64,000 bases of DNA. It comes from Methanomicrobiaceae archaeon (GTDB lineage: Archaea; Halobacteriota; Methanomicrobia; Methanomicrobiales; Methanomicrobiaceae). Every line of letters begins with the position of its first letter. Within the stretch, counting starts at the first letter, position 1. Positions 39,864 through 46,462 of the stretch are shown piece by piece. The notes under the pieces are model-generated. The model had not been told where the DNA came from. It saw only the letters and a list, made by a program, of their open reading frames with translations, and ran no database searches. The translations under genes and the position numbers were made by a program. The DNA lies in assembly GCA_016926855.1 (NCBI GenBank), contig JAFGNT010000009.1, positions 1-64,000 of the forward strand. The letters run 5' to 3'.

Positions 39864-39872
39864 TCTGTTTTT
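39807..39872 (+). repeat. 66-bp direct repeat, left copy (3' part of tRNA-Ala)
   Basis: This stretch, from the D loop of tRNA-Ala copy 1 through its T-tract, is identical base for base to 42713-42778. A full tRNA followed by a direct repeat of its 3' part is the arrangement left by tRNA-targeted site-specific integration (attL/attR). No integrase gene lies between the repeats. Confidence 0.85.
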
Positions 39873-39937
39873 GGTGAATATCTATTTTTAGAAAATTGTC
39901 GACTGTTGAATTGATCTAATGTCGTTTCTAATGTTGA

Positions 39938-40117
39938 TCATCTTTTTTGCTTTCGTGAGGAACGCTTTCCTGCTCCACAACCACATGGCTGATTTGTATG
40001 GCCTGAACCTTTACAATTATTACAGACAAAACCAAGAAGATCTTTTCCCTTTCCATTACAAACGCCGCAAACAAGCAAGCCTGTATCAAAACATCTGTTG
40101 CATCGATAATTCGGCAT
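39938..40117 (-). CDS. DnaJ-type zinc-finger miniprotein
   Basis: A 59-aa protein consisting almost only of cysteine knuckles: CNRC (6-9), CGVCNGKG (17-24), CNNCKGSG (32-39) and CGC (45-47), followed by a basic tail. The CxxCxGxG pattern is that of the zinc-binding domain of DnaJ. A GGAG ribosome binding site lies 7 nt before the ATG, and the cysteine pattern cannot be accidental, so I regard it as real despite its length. The overlapping rightward frame 39919-40119 is its shadow. Possibly binds a partner protein or nucleic acid; no J domain is present. Confidence 0.75.
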   Translation of the reverse strand: MPNYRCNRCFDTGLLVCGVCNGKGKDLLGFVCNNCKGSGHTNQPCGCGAGKRSSRKQKR

Positions 40118-40174
40118 AATATCGCTCCATTTTATGTAATTTATAAATAATATAATTCACTCTTTTTTATTTAT

Positions 40175-40522
40175 ATGGTATGGACACGATGGTTGAAAGT
40201 TGCAGAAGGACGCGATTATTTTAATAAAAACATTCCCCAATGGGAAGGACCTGCATGTTATGAACTAGGAACTCAAAAACCAAGAGGGAGCACGGTTGAT
40301 ATTAAATACGTCGGTGAAACAACAAATTTAAAGATAAGAATATCATCATATGCACGAAATGGTTCGCACTTAGAATATTATATCGATGATGCATTAAGAA
40401 TGGGAAAATCTCTCTTCTATCGATATCAGAGGAAGGATTCAAAGGAAGATGCAATGAGAATGCAAAATAATCTTCTCTTAAAATACGATTATCCTTGGAA
40501 CTATCAACGAAACTGTGATTAA
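40175..40522 (+). CDS. GIY-YIG family nuclease
   Basis: A 115-aa single-domain protein with the GIY-YIG pattern: CYELG (28-32, GIY position), KYVGET (44-49, YIG position), the catalytic arginine Arg55 in LKIRISSY, Glu91 in SKEDAM and the conserved asparagine Asn109 in YPWNY. It lacks accessory domains, so it could be a small endonuclease of a mobile or defence module. A TATA-like TTTATAAATAA about 30 nt upstream suggests a leaderless start at ATG 40175. Divergent from the zinc-finger miniprotein. Confidence 0.75.
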   Translation: MVWTRWLKVAEGRDYFNKNIPQWEGPACYELGTQKPRGSTVDIKYVGETTNLKIRISSYARNGSHLEYYIDDALRMGKSLFYRYQRKDSKEDAMRMQNNLLLKYDYPWNYQRNCD

Positions 40523-40572
40523 AACTGCAATTTCATTTCTACTAATATTTCGCAGAATCGCCTCTGGAGTAG

Positions 40573-41241
40573 TTACTTACCAATCTCCATTCTATTGAGT
40601 TGTCTCGATACTGCATTCCTAATTTCCGGTGTAAAGCGTAAAAATTTGGTTACGTCAGACTCGGAAGCATTGGTCATGTCAGCGAGACTGGTCCCAATTG
40701 GGGAATTACAGTGATATTGACCAACGAACAGTTTTTTTGGAGCATCTCGAATATCAGCGTAACACAACTTCTTTCCACTAATTTTGAGCTTGTTTCTCTG
40801 TCCGTGACCGAATATCCATAAGTATTGAGTGTCTGGATCGAAAATGCAGTTTAATACATCTTCCTTCGATGCAACATCATATATTCTAAATGGAACTGGT
40901 GGATCATTGGTTGAAAATCGCTCTATCAATATATCAATTCCACAAATATAATCAGTCCATGAAATTTCTATCTTCTTATGAGCAATAATAATTGCATGGT
41001 GGAATTTGGGCGGTTGAGTATTGGAATGTCTATTCATGAATTCTATTGTCTTTGGATATATCTTGGTTTTATAATGCCAACAAGAAACACCTAACAAAAT
41101 TACGATAATCCCCAAAAGAGCTATGGATTGCATTTGGTAAGAGAGAAAGAATACCCCAAATGGAACGAATATAAGTACAAAGAGAATGGGCATCTGTGCT
41201 TTTACAACTAAATCGATTAGTTTTGAGCTGCACTCTGTCAT
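40573..41241 (-). CDS. Two-TM protein with caspase/CHAT-like His...Cys pattern
   Basis: A 222-aa protein I cannot place in a named family. Two adjacent hydrophobic helices (about 17-36 and 39-56) anchor it. The rest is cytosolic and contains YLWIFGHGQRNKL (His146 after a hydrophobic strand) and, 32 residues later, KLFVGQYHCNS (Cys178 after another hydrophobic strand). A His-Gly after one beta strand and a Cys after the next is the catalytic layout of caspase-like and CHAT proteases. If correct, it would be a membrane-anchored protease effector. AGGA lies just upstream of the ATG. Alternative: an unrelated domain with chance residues. Confidence 0.6.
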   Translation of the reverse strand: MTECSSKLIDLVVKAQMPILFVLIFVPFGVFFLSYQMQSIALLGIIVILLGVSCWHYKTKIYPKTIEFMNRHSNTQPPKFHHAIIIAHKKIEISWTDYICGIDILIERFSTNDPPVPFRIYDVASKEDVLNCIFDPDTQYLWIFGHGQRNKLKISGKKLCYADIRDAPKKLFVGQYHCNSPIGTSLADMTNASESDVTKFLRFTPEIRNAVSRQLNRMEIGK

Positions 41242-41442
41242 GATTTTCCTTTAATATTCACTTCTCTTTCTTTGTATTGATATATAAAATTGGATGTAAA
41301 ATTGGCGAGAATTATGAATTTCGACGTTTTTTTAGAAACTGCAACTGACTCTCTAATAAAGTGCTAAATTAAAATTTGGGTCTATTCGTTGATTTTGCGG
41401 CATGATACCTACGCTAATTGTCATGTAGGGTTAATTCAGCCT

Positions 41443-41556
41443 TTAATGGAAGTCCGAATAGGGACACTCTTCAGGAGTATCCCATTTACACTCATCTGTG
41501 CCATAGTATTGACACCGTTCACAGATTTCGTCTAAATATTCCTGTGTTTCACCCAT
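41443..41556 (-). CDS. Small Cys-rich ORF (37 aa)
   Basis: A short acidic peptide beginning MGETQEYLDEICERC with four cysteines spaced as CxxC...C...C, suggestive of a single zinc or metal site. It is preceded by GAAGTGA, an acceptable ribosome binding site. It sits alone between the caspase-like gene and the PIN gene. Short length makes it uncertain; the cysteine spacing is the main reason to keep it. Confidence 0.4.
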   Translation of the reverse strand: MGETQEYLDEICERCQYYGTDECKWDTPEECPYSDFH

Positions 41557-41671
41557 TTTTTCACTTCAAAGAAGAAAACGGTGTGGAAATGGCTTAAGCG
41601 TAACGGTGACAACGCATTCAATTCACATTCAATAAAATATTAATAAATATTATATTGTTTTAGTAATTTTA

Positions 41672-42163
41672 ATGATTAATATTGCACTTGATACTAGTTG
41701 TTTAAACGTTAACCATCGAAATAAGACATTAAATATTCTTGAAAAATTACATAAACAGAATAAAATTACGCTTAAAACATCAACTGTTTTGGAAAAAGAG
41801 CAAAATGAGACAAATAAAGATCCGGAATGGCAGTCAAAATATTTATCAAAAATTGATGAGTTAGAAAAAAGTTTTGAGATCGCAATAATAGGTAAATCTG
41901 TTATTGGTCAATGCGTAATAGGTGATGAAAAAATATGCAGCATTCTAAGAGCAATTTTTCTAAATAAATCAACCAACTCGTCAAACGATTTCTATGATTG
42001 GTGGATTCTTACAACAGCTTTGGTACAAAAATGTGATTACTTTATAACCACTAATAAAAGGGACTTTATTGAAAATGGGAGAAAAGAAAAAATTGAAAAT
42101 TTGGGAATTAAAGTCAGATGCCCCGATCAAAACCTCATCTATGAATTATGCGATATAGTCTAA
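41672..42163 (+). CDS. PIN-domain nuclease
   Basis: A 163-aa protein with the PIN layout: IALDTSCLN with Asp7, TSTVLEKEQ with Glu41, then NDFYDWWILTTALV (Asp106/Asp109) and CDYFITTNKRDF with Asp122 and Asp131. PIN proteins are Mg2+-dependent ribonucleases, often toxins. No antitoxin gene is adjacent on the same strand. TATA-like TAATAAATATTATA lies about 20-30 nt upstream, so the message is probably leaderless. Its codons are very A/T-rich. Confidence 0.75.
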   Translation: MINIALDTSCLNVNHRNKTLNILEKLHKQNKITLKTSTVLEKEQNETNKDPEWQSKYLSKIDELEKSFEIAIIGKSVIGQCVIGDEKICSILRAIFLNKSTNSSNDFYDWWILTTALVQKCDYFITTNKRDFIENGRKEKIENLGIKVRCPDQNLIYELCDIV

Positions 42164-42252
42164 TACACAGGTTTCCTCGGCCTCCAGCAAACCAGTCCGG
42201 CTCCATTGTTCCCAAAAACCGATAAATACCCTTAATCCTTTACTACCTGTTA

Positions 42253-42739
42253 ATGCCTGAAGTAACGGAGAAAAGCCCCTGTACCGTGAAGGACGGCAAA
42301 ATATGCAATGACTGCACCCTGGGCCCTGACCTCCACTGCAGATGGGATAAAAACGTCCTCAACGGCTTTCTTGCGATTGCCTTTCCGACAATAATCGGGA
42401 CACCCATATTATTCTTGCTTCTCTACCTTCTCACCGACCGGTGGTGGCCCGTTGCCGTGTACCTGGTCTATACCGTCATGATCTTTTTGTTCGAATTCCG
42501 GTTCCTGTGCAGTCACTACCCTACTATGCAGGCGAAGGAATGTTCCTGAAATGTCTCGCCAGCAACGGCGCACCGAAGATCTGGAAGTATAATCCTGCTC
42601 CCCTGAACAGCACTGAGCGGTTTTTGATGCTGTTTCTTGTCGGGACGCTGTATGTTATCATCCGCTCGCGCTCGGGCTGCTGGTTATCTGGCTTGCGTAT
42701 GCGGGAGGCCTTGGGAAGATCGCTACCTTGGCATGGTAG
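42253..42739 (+). pseudogene. Frameshifted four-TM cysteine-containing membrane protein
   Basis: The first 90 residues (CNDCTLGPDLHCRWD, then hydrophobic helices and FEFRFLCSH) stop making sense at about 42527, and the continuation PYYAGEGMFLKCLASNG is found one frame over. A second break near 42661 shifts to IPLALGLLVIWLAYAGGLG. Adding one C at each break restores a single protein of about 160 residues that ends inside the tRNA-Ala 3' fragment. GC content is native, and a TATA-like CGATAAATA lies about 30 nt upstream. The original C terminus was lost at the tRNA-fragment junction. I recall similar proteins in methanogens but no function. Confidence 0.7.
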
Positions 42740-42778
42740 AGGCCGCGGGTTCAATTCCCGCTCGGTCCATCTGTTTTT
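42713..42778 (+). repeat. 66-bp direct repeat, right copy (tRNA-Ala 3' fragment)
   Basis: Identical to 39807-39872. It carries the anticodon arm, T arm and 3' acceptor strand of tRNA-Ala(GGC) plus the T-tract, but lacks the first 15 nt of the tRNA, so it is not a functional gene. The sequence immediately before it belongs to the broken membrane-protein gene. Confidence 0.9.
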
Positions 42779-42939
42779 TCTTCACATGTTCATGTCCAGC
42801 ATTTTATCCGGAGAGCCTTCGCTCTTAACATTGCTCTCATGGCCCGAATGCCGAAAACCCAGCGAAAGGTATACTTATCCCGTCCTACCCGAAACCTACC
42901 CATCGTCTACAATAACCCCCTCACCAGGAGAGTCCCGAT

Positions 42940-43428
42940 ATGCCGGAATTCGAACTGCATGGCTATACACCCGGTGTGATCGGAGAGATCACTGCGCTCC
43001 ATGCGACATATTATCACAAGCACTGGAATTTCGACCTCTATTTCGAGGCGAAGGTGGCGAGTGAACTCTCCGCGTTTCTCACCCGCTTCGACCCGACGCA
43101 TGACGGCTTCTGGGTGGCAACGGCGGACTGGGGGGTGGTCGGGGCGATCGCCGTCGAGGGAGGAGGTGCCGGGACGGAAGGGGCACGGCTGCGGTGGTTC
43201 ATCGTCGCACCCGAATATCATGGGGGCGGCCTTGGAAACCGCCTGATGCAGGAGGCGCTCGGTTTCTGTGCCCGCGCAGGTTTCCGGAGGGTCTACCTGA
43301 CCACCTTCACCGGGCTGGATGCCGCACGACACCTCTATGAAAAGACCGGGTTTACCCTCATCGCCGAGCAGGAGGACAGCACCTGGGGAACACCGGTGAT
43401 CGAGCAGACATTTGAGCTCCTCCTGTAG
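42940..43428 (+). CDS. GNAT family N-acetyltransferase
   Basis: A 162-aa acetyl-CoA-dependent acetyltransferase. The acetyl-CoA binding motif is seen as RWFIVAPEYHGGGLGNRLMQEAL near residues 84-106, followed by GFRRVYLTTFTGLDAARHLYEKTGF. The substrate is unknown; similar domains occur fused to MarR regulators in bacteria, but no regulator is fused here. It lies between the tRNA-Ala fragment and the second complete tRNA-Ala copy. GC content is typical of the chromosome. Confidence 0.87.
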   Translation: MPEFELHGYTPGVIGEITALHATYYHKHWNFDLYFEAKVASELSAFLTRFDPTHDGFWVATADWGVVGAIAVEGGGAGTEGARLRWFIVAPEYHGGGLGNRLMQEALGFCARAGFRRVYLTTFTGLDAARHLYEKTGFTLIAEQEDSTWGTPVIEQTFELLL

Positions 43429-43506
43429 CTCGCCGGATTCCTTAACGGTAACGCTGCTTTCTCCCGGCAGTGAAGGGGGTTGGCTTGCCGGTCCGGAACG
43501 GGCCGC

Positions 43507-43535
43507 TAACGTAACACGCCAATATGATATGGCAC
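43507..43535 (+). promoter_or_regulatory. Duplicated tRNA-Ala promoter
   Basis: Matches 39763-39791 with four mismatches, including the TATA-like AATATGATAT. The distance to the tRNA start is the same as in copy 1, so this tRNA copy could still be transcribed. Confidence 0.55.
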
Positions 43536-43607
43536 GGGCCGATAGATCAGGGGAAGATCGCTACCTTGGCATGGTAGAGGCCGCGGGTTCAATTCCCGCA
43601 CGGTCCG
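43536..43607 (+). tRNA. tRNA-Ala(GGC) copy 2, acceptor stem altered
   Basis: Same as copy 1 from position 1 to 65, including anticodon GGC and G3:U70. Position 66 is A (43600) instead of T, leaving an A7-A66 mismatch at the base of the acceptor stem, and the discriminator is G73 instead of A73. Both changes would be expected to reduce processing or alanylation, so this may be a decaying duplicate. Confidence 0.8.
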
Positions 43608-43821
43608 TCTCGTTCATTGTATGAATTAATACAAAAAGGTTGAATCGATGAAAATACGTCACTGATGGCGTTGTCGATAAATCTGCTGATTTAATGACAC
43701 ATTTTCCTTATATCTCCGGAGAAAATCCGGTGACATGGGAAAAATCCGGGTACTCGCTTTCCCTGGAATAATTTTATCCCTTTCTCATAATAGCAGATCC
43801 GCCTGTGCGGCAGATCTTGTA
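43608..43821. other. Non-coding gap between tRNA-Ala copy 2 and hicA
   Basis: About 210 bp, A/T-rich, with no credible gene. Close to the hicA stop there is an imperfect inverted repeat (GCAGATCCGC...GCGGCAGATC, 43794-43817) that could act as a terminator hairpin for hicBA. A rightward frame beginning at 43735 only shadows hicA. Confidence 0.4.
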
Positions 43822-44043
43822 TTAAAGATCCAGAATTTCGTCCCGATCGATCCCGGCCTGCTTGAGGATCTCCAGAAGTGTACCGGCCGGGAGATCGCGT
43901 TTGTGCACCGGGACAACAACCCGGCGCTTCGTCTCCGGGTGATAGAACAGATGATGGCTTCCCTTGATCCGGCTCAGCACAAATCCTCTCTTTTCCAGAA
44001 TTTTGATGATTTTCTGGGGGGTGAGTGCCGGAAGTTTAGGCAT
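43822..44043 (-). CDS. hicA: HicA-family mRNA interferase toxin
   Basis: A 73-aa double-stranded RNA-binding-fold toxin. The family motif KGSHHLFYHPE with the catalytic histidine lies at about residues 27-37, followed by VVVPVHKRDLPAGTLLEILKQAGI. It overlaps the upstream hicB gene by 8 nt. The order antitoxin-then-toxin is the less common arrangement for HicAB but is widespread in archaea. Confidence 0.9.
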   Translation of the reverse strand: MPKLPALTPQKIIKILEKRGFVLSRIKGSHHLFYHPETKRRVVVPVHKRDLPAGTLLEILKQAGIDRDEILDL

Positions 44044-44269
44044 GGGCTTCGATTGTGACGGTGTATTCGAGAAGTCCTTCCTCGGTGGGAATGTCCTCGC
44101 CTCTCTCCCGGAGGTCTTCGATGTAGAGCCCGATTGCCTCCCGTGCCATCGTTATGGCCTCATCGACATTTTCCCCGAAGGTGACGCAGCCGGGAAGGGT
44201 CGGCACTGTAACGGTATATCCGCCTTCAGGCTCCTTCCGGAGGAGAATACGGTAATTCAGGTGTTTCAT
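44036..44269 (-). CDS. hicB: HicB-family antitoxin
   Basis: A 77-aa protein with the partial RNase H-like HicB fold: EGGYTVTVPTLPGCVTFGEN, then DEAITMAREAIGLYIEDL. It lacks a C-terminal ribbon-helix-helix or HTH DNA-binding domain, so it may neutralise HicA without strongly autoregulating. First gene of the pair. Confidence 0.9.
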   Translation of the reverse strand: MKHLNYRILLRKEPEGGYTVTVPTLPGCVTFGENVDEAITMAREAIGLYIEDLRERGEDIPTEEGLLEYTVTIEAHA

Positions 44270-44437
44270 CGCAACGCACCTCGCAGATTTTGCAGACTGG
44301 AAAGCCTGCTCGTTTTAATACATTACCCGATGGCCTATAAAGGATATCCGTGCATGGGTCAGGATAAATGATCTGATGCTTTTGCCTTCCCCCTCATGCC
44401 GATCCCTTTAACTACCCCGCCCTTCCCTCCAATCATC

Positions 44438-45019
44438 ATGCAGGATCAGATCCGTACTCTCGTCACAAAGTCCCGAAGCACCCGTCGGTTCCACGAAGAA
44501 AAGCGTATCCCTGAAGAAACCCTCCGCGATCTCATTGACATCGCCCGGTTCTGCCCTTCGGCCCGGAACCGCCAGCCGCTCCGGTACGTGCTCTCGACTG
44601 ATCCGGAGGAGACCGAACGTATCACGGACTGTCTGGTATGGGCCCTCGATCTTCCCGAATGGTGCGGGCCGGCACGCGGGGAACGGCCCGCTGCATATAT
44701 TACGATTGTGACGGGACTGAACCCTGTCGTGGATCCCTGCTATGATATCGGGATCGCCGCCCAGACAATCCTGCTTGCTGCGGCGGAACGGGGGCTTGCC
44801 GGCTGCATGGTGGGTTCGATCCGGAAGGATGCGCTGCGATCCGTCCTCGACCTGCCGGACGACTACGCGATCCGGCTGGTCATCGCCATCGGCTATCCTG
44901 CGGAAACCATCGTCATCGAGCCGCTTCCCGGATCAGGTGACACGCGGTACTGGCGGGACGCGGGCGGTGTGCACCATGTCCCCAAGCGGCCCCTTGCGGC
45001 GTGCATCATCCCCCGGTAG
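44438..45019 (+). CDS. Nitroreductase family protein
   Basis: A 193-aa FMN-dependent oxidoreductase. Family motifs: SRSTRRFHEEKRIPEETL at the N terminus, ARFCPSARNRQPLRYVL for FMN binding and the GLAGCMVGSIRKDALRS region. The natural substrate is unknown. ATG 44438 (MQDQIRTLV) is preferred over ATG 44396. The stop lies only 21 bp from the convergent hgcB stop. Confidence 0.88.
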   Translation: MQDQIRTLVTKSRSTRRFHEEKRIPEETLRDLIDIARFCPSARNRQPLRYVLSTDPEETERITDCLVWALDLPEWCGPARGERPAAYITIVTGLNPVVDPCYDIGIAAQTILLAAAERGLAGCMVGSIRKDALRSVLDLPDDYAIRLVIAIGYPAETIVIEPLPGSGDTRYWRDAGGVHHVPKRPLAACIIPR

Positions 45020-45040
45020 CCGGGAGTGTTCCCTCTCTCT

Positions 45041-45361
45041 TCACTCCCACCCGGAACAGCACGCTCCGTCGGAACCGCCCTCTTCCTCACCGCAGCACCC
45101 GCAGGTCTCCTCGCCTCCGGTGAGGGCCGCGTGGATCATCGCCTGTGCGCACCCGACGCCGCTCTCCACCTCAATCGCCTGCACCGGGCAGTTTTTCATG
45201 CAGGCCCCGCACTCCATGCAGGACTCCCAGCGGGACAGCAACGCACGCTCGTCACCTGCGGCGAATACCGCGTGCGGGCAGACGCTGCTGCACTTTCCGC
45301 AGTTGACACACCGCTCCGGGAAGTACCGGAGCGTGTTTTCCGTGTACGAATCAAACGCCAT
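45041..45361 (-). CDS. hgcB: Mercury methylation ferredoxin HgcB
   Basis: The 2[4Fe-4S] ferredoxin that reduces the corrinoid protein HgcA during mercury methylation. The 106-aa protein has two cluster motifs, CVNCGKCSSVCP (18-29) and CMECGACMKNCP (48-59). It also has the extra conserved cysteine Cys71 and a cysteine-rich C terminus (CGCC at 87-90, CC at 101-102), which in HgcB is thought to bind Hg(II). Its ATG overlaps the hgcA stop. The cysteine tail and hgcA linkage distinguish it from ordinary ferredoxins. Confidence 0.93.
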   Translation of the reverse strand: MAFDSYTENTLRYFPERCVNCGKCSSVCPHAVFAAGDERALLSRWESCMECGACMKNCPVQAIEVESGVGCAQAMIHAALTGGEETCGCCGEEEGGSDGACCSGWE

Positions 45362-46443
45362 CAGCCATTCACCACCAGTGTTATTCCGAGGATTGCCGCA
45401 AGGGCGATGCCTCCCAGGGCCATGCCCGCGAGCACCCTCGTATACCGGAAGATTTCCCGCCTGACACCACTCCGCGACGTATACGGCGTGCAGCCCGTGA
45501 AGTTCAGGGCCAGGTACGCGGTGACCGCCGGGAACAGGAGGAGCCCTGCCGCGGCCTGCAGGTAAGGTGCTATCCCCGCGGCCGGAGCGGAGAGATCCGT
45601 GGCTGCGAAGGGGAGCATGGCGAGGACGCCCAGGAACAGCCCCTTCGTGGTGAAATCCTTCGTCGGGAGGACGGGGAGGAGTGCCGGGAAGAGGACGGTA
45701 CCTGCCCCGACGGCAGCAATCACCCGGAGTGCGGCCAATCCGTCGATAAACACCCCGAGAAGAACGGCGGCAAGCAGGGTGAGCGGCAGAGCCTGAACCA
45801 GTTCCACGGGAATCAGCACGATCCTGTCCCTGAGCGGGAACCCGATCCGCCGCATCGGGGGAGTCGCCACTCCGGTTGCCAGGTACGCCGGGAGATCGGA
45901 TGCCCGCACCGGACCGTACTGCACGCGGAACCCCGACCGTTTCAGGACCTCGTGCGCCGCAATGCCGGGTGCGCCGAGCTGCGGAACGATGACCGTCCGG
46001 TGCCGGACGACTTCGCCGAGCCGTGTTACGGCAATCCGGCGGACCAGCTCATCGGTCCCGAACGTCCCCTTTCCCGCAGCGCACCACACATTGATGCCTT
46101 TCGTGTCCAGTACGAGGATGAAGCAGTCTGTCCCGGCGAGGGACGAGCGGAGCGCATCGAAACTCAGGGTATAATTTGCCGATGCGAAGACCGGCGCATC
46201 GGGCGAGGGACTGCCGAGCCGGTAGAGCCCCGGCGGCACCCGGTGGTGCATGCGCCTGTACCCCCACCGGGCGGCACCATGGTCGAAGCGATCCGCCCAC
46301 GTCAGGCTGCCGCCGGTATCCCTGATGACGGGAGGCGACAGTATTTCCTCCTCCGCGCCGCAATCGCAGGAGGACTGCGGTGCGGAAGAACAGGAACAGC
46401 AGCACGGCTGTGTATCATTCGTTTTATCCCCTGTTTCATTCAT
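45361..46443 (-). CDS. hgcA: Mercury methylation corrinoid protein HgcA
   Basis: Corrinoid methyltransferase that transfers a methyl group to Hg(II), producing methylmercury. The 360-aa protein has the diagnostic cap-helix motif NVWCAAGKG (118-126), where Cys121 is the cobalt ligand. An N-terminal CdhD-like corrinoid domain comes first, and a C-terminal membrane domain of about five TM helices (roughly 205-358) follows. A Cys cluster at the very N terminus (CCCSC at 14-18, CDC at 26-28) is unusual. It follows an AbrB-type gene by 19 nt and overlaps hgcB. The motif is essentially specific to HgcA. Confidence 0.96.
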   Translation of the reverse strand: MNETGDKTNDTQPCCCSCSSAPQSSCDCGAEEEILSPPVIRDTGGSLTWADRFDHGAARWGYRRMHHRVPPGLYRLGSPSPDAPVFASANYTLSFDALRSSLAGTDCFILVLDTKGINVWCAAGKGTFGTDELVRRIAVTRLGEVVRHRTVIVPQLGAPGIAAHEVLKRSGFRVQYGPVRASDLPAYLATGVATPPMRRIGFPLRDRIVLIPVELVQALPLTLLAAVLLGVFIDGLAALRVIAAVGAGTVLFPALLPVLPTKDFTTKGLFLGVLAMLPFAATDLSAPAAGIAPYLQAAAGLLLFPAVTAYLALNFTGCTPYTSRSGVRREIFRYTRVLAGMALGGIALAAILGITLVVNG

Positions 46444-46462
46444 ACTCCGTCCCCCGGTGGAA

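Larger units (their letters stand above)
39873..42165. mobile_element. AT-rich genomic island beside tRNA-Ala
   Basis: Base composition drops sharply from the GC-rich neighbours to A/T-rich DNA directly after tRNA-Ala copy 1 and returns near 42165, before the right repeat. The genes inside (zinc-finger miniprotein, GIY-YIG, caspase-like TM protein, small Cys protein, PIN nuclease) have A/T-rich codons and no core-metabolic function. No integrase, replication gene or terminal inverted repeat is visible, so the element is either degenerate or moved by an enzyme from elsewhere. Confidence 0.65.

Noticed and set aside
39919-40119. Rightward 66-codon frame after tRNA-Ala
   Set aside because: It lies exactly opposite the DnaJ-type zinc-finger ORF, whose ordered cysteines and ribosome binding site are far stronger evidence.
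39792-42778. Complete integrative element with integrase
   Set aside because: I looked for tyrosine recombinase or serine recombinase motifs on both strands and found none; only the repeats and cargo support integration.
42441-43064. Rightward 207-codon frame spanning the tRNA-Ala fragment
   Set aside because: It is only the shifted continuation of the broken membrane gene, then runs through the tRNA repeat and into the acetyltransferase region in the wrong frame.
43735-44058. Rightward 107-codon frame after tRNA-Ala copy 2
   Set aside because: Shadow of hicA on the other strand; no ribosome binding site and no family features.
45041-45361. Ordinary 2[4Fe-4S] ferredoxin
   Set aside because: The extra Cys71, the cysteine-rich C terminus and the direct overlap with hgcA identify it as HgcB.
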